Source: Bacillus sp. SD088
Lineage (GTDB): Bacteria > Bacillota > Bacilli > Bacillales > Bacillaceae_C
DNA: 64,000 nt
NCBI RefSeq assembly: GCF_017355205.1
Contig: NZ_JADIJK010000002.1
Location: 1 to 64,000, forward strand
Reading direction: 5' to 3'
The first letter of the stretch is position 1. Each line of letters opens with the position of its first letter. A program made the translations under genes and the position numbers. Under the pieces are notes generated by a model, which was not told the origin of the DNA, ran no database searches, and saw only the letters and a program-made list of their open reading frames with translations. Below, piece after piece: positions 63,045 through 64,000 of the stretch.

Positions 63045-64000
63045 CTAAACACCCGTATAAGTCAACAACGCACAACATTCAACATGATATGTTTGCGGAA
63101 ATAGGTCTACTGGTTGGACGAGTTCTAATTTATAGCCAAATGGGACGAGTTCTTTGAGATCCGTCGCAAATGTATCTGGATTACAAGAAACATAGACGAT
63201 CCTTTCTGGCTGGGAACGGCCAATTCGGCGCATAACCTTTCCGCCAGCGCCTGAACGTGGTGGATCTAGCAGCAATAGTCCTGGTCTTCCAAAGCTCTCC
63301 AAGACCTGATCAATCCCCTTGCGCGCATCCTTGGCTAGAAAGTATGTGTTAGATATATCATTGTCTTCTGCATTTCGTTTCGCTGATTGAATGGACGTTT
63401 CGACAATTTCAATTCCTGCTAACTTTTCAACTCTACTAGCAAATGGCAAGGAAAAAGTGCCGACTCCACAGAACAAATCTATCATTTTTTCCGTTTGTTT
63501 CGGTTGCCCCATCTCTAGAGCTAGTTCTACTAACTTCTGTGCTTGGATTGGATTCGTTTGAAAAAAGGTATCAAACCATAGACGATAACGATAGCCAAGC
63601 ATTTCATCATAGATAAAATCACGACCAGATAAGATATGGGTTTTTTCCGATTGTGTCCGATCAGCCCAATCCGTATTTTCCATCCACAAAAGACTTTTTA
63701 CTTGTGGGAACTTTTGCTCAATACGTTTAACTAAATCCTTTACCTCTTGTTCTAAGTGTAAAAATGGATCTTCTGTTGCAAAAAGAGCCAACATCATTTC
63801 CCCAGTCGCATACGATTGACGCACCATCAGATGGCGCAATAACCCTTCATGTAAATCTTTATCATAACCTTTTAATTGATGTTCCTTCGCCCATTTTGCT
63901 ACTTCTATCGTTGCCTCAACCATTTCTTTTCCGGCAATTAAACATGTTTCTAAAGAAATGATTTTACGGAAATTCCCCTGTTCATGTAAGCCCAAATCCC
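63045..64000 (-). CDS. rlmCD: 23S rRNA m5U methyltransferase (RlmCD-type), 5' part off the window
   Basis: The C-terminal about 318 residues of a TrmA/RumA-family enzyme; the reading frame is open to the window edge, so the N terminus (TRAM domain) lies beyond it. FFQTNP, the SAM motif DLFCGVGTFSLP, DPPRSG and the catalytic Cys in VSCNP are all present. Bacillus YefA (RlmCD) methylates U747 and U1939 of 23S rRNA. The assignment to RlmCD over another paralogue such as YfjO is tentative. Confidence 0.85.
   Translation of the reverse strand, partial: DLGLHEQGNFRKIISLETCLIAGKEMVEATIEVAKWAKEHQLKGYDKDLHEGLLRHLMVRQSYATGEMMLALFATEDPFLHLEQEVKDLVKRIEQKFPQVKSLLWMENTDWADRTQSEKTHILSGRDFIYDEMLGYRYRLWFDTFFQTNPIQAQKLVELALEMGQPKQTEKMIDLFCGVGTFSLPFASRVEKLAGIEIVETSIQSAKRNAEDNDISNTYFLAKDARKGIDQVLESFGRPGLLLLDPPRSGAGGKVMRRIGRSQPERIVYVSCNPDTFATDLKELVPFGYKLELVQPVDLFPQTYHVECCALLTYTGV

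Overview
The window looks like the chromosome of a low-GC Firmicute in the family Bacillaceae. The evidence is AT-rich sequence, strong AGGAGG-type ribosome binding sites, TTG and GTG starts, and Bacillus-type proteins: an MtnU-like amidohydrolase, YndM/DUF2512, an HprK relative, a YngK-like glycosylhydrolase, GuaC, Lpl/Ytc-type sugar ABC transporters, YkrB-type deformylase and RlmCD. It also carries an M-box leader, a SinI-like peptide and many short dispersed repeats. I found no phage, plasmid, CRISPR, rRNA or tRNA.

Region 1 (1-20 kb) is mixed housekeeping. It holds an MtnU-like amidohydrolase; an operon of an M20 amidohydrolase with two DUF3100-type membrane proteins; a multidomain metallophosphoesterase; and an HPr kinase-like protein that keeps the Walker A, His and Asp residues but has lost the Mg-ligand Glu and the catalytic Arg. 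An MgtE magnesium transporter lacking its N-terminal regulatory domain sits behind an M-box riboswitch. NhaC, a DD-carboxypeptidase and a secreted glycosylhydrolase follow. A response-regulator remnant lies near 18.6 kb.

Region 2 (19-33 kb) carries an SDR, folE, an MFS transporter, a chemoreceptor, a methyltransferase pair and a divergent two-component system. Beside the response regulator are a 42-residue SinI-like peptide, an M50-like membrane protein without its zinc-binding histidines, and guaC with a candidate PurR operator.

Region 3 (33-51.3 kb) is a long single-strand carbohydrate locus. It encodes one Lpl-type permease pair, three paralogous lipoprotein solute-binding proteins and a decayed fourth. 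It also has a membrane-bound AraC regulator, a TIM-barrel sugar isomerase/epimerase, a DUF6528 propeller lipoprotein, a Gfo/Idh/MocA oxidoreductase, a DUF1868 2H-type protein, a LacI regulator and a secreted GH76 enzyme. The GH76 gene suggests an alpha-1,6-mannan or related polymer as substrate. Perfect palindromes (TTGACATCGATGTCAA type) in front of the DUF6528 and DUF1868 genes are good candidates for the LacI operator.

Region 4 (51.3-64 kb) begins with a 1.4-kb gene-free stretch containing a 20-bp-period tandem array and a dispersed two-hairpin repeat. Then come a HAD phosphatase, a TetR-controlled ABC exporter with a clear operator, a CotS-like kinase, two frameshifted genes, a lipoprotein, an LD-carboxypeptidase/deformylase/XRE cluster, a Nudix hydrolase and the 3' part of an RlmCD-type rRNA methyltransferase cut by the window edge.

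The most notable items are the mannan-like locus with its solute-binding-protein expansion and operator set, the degenerate HprK paralogue, the N-domain-less MgtE under an M-box, the SinI-like peptide beside a two-component system, the zinc-site-less M50 homologue, and a dispersed repeat that has supplied a protein's C terminus. All family assignments were made by reading the sequence; no database search was run.
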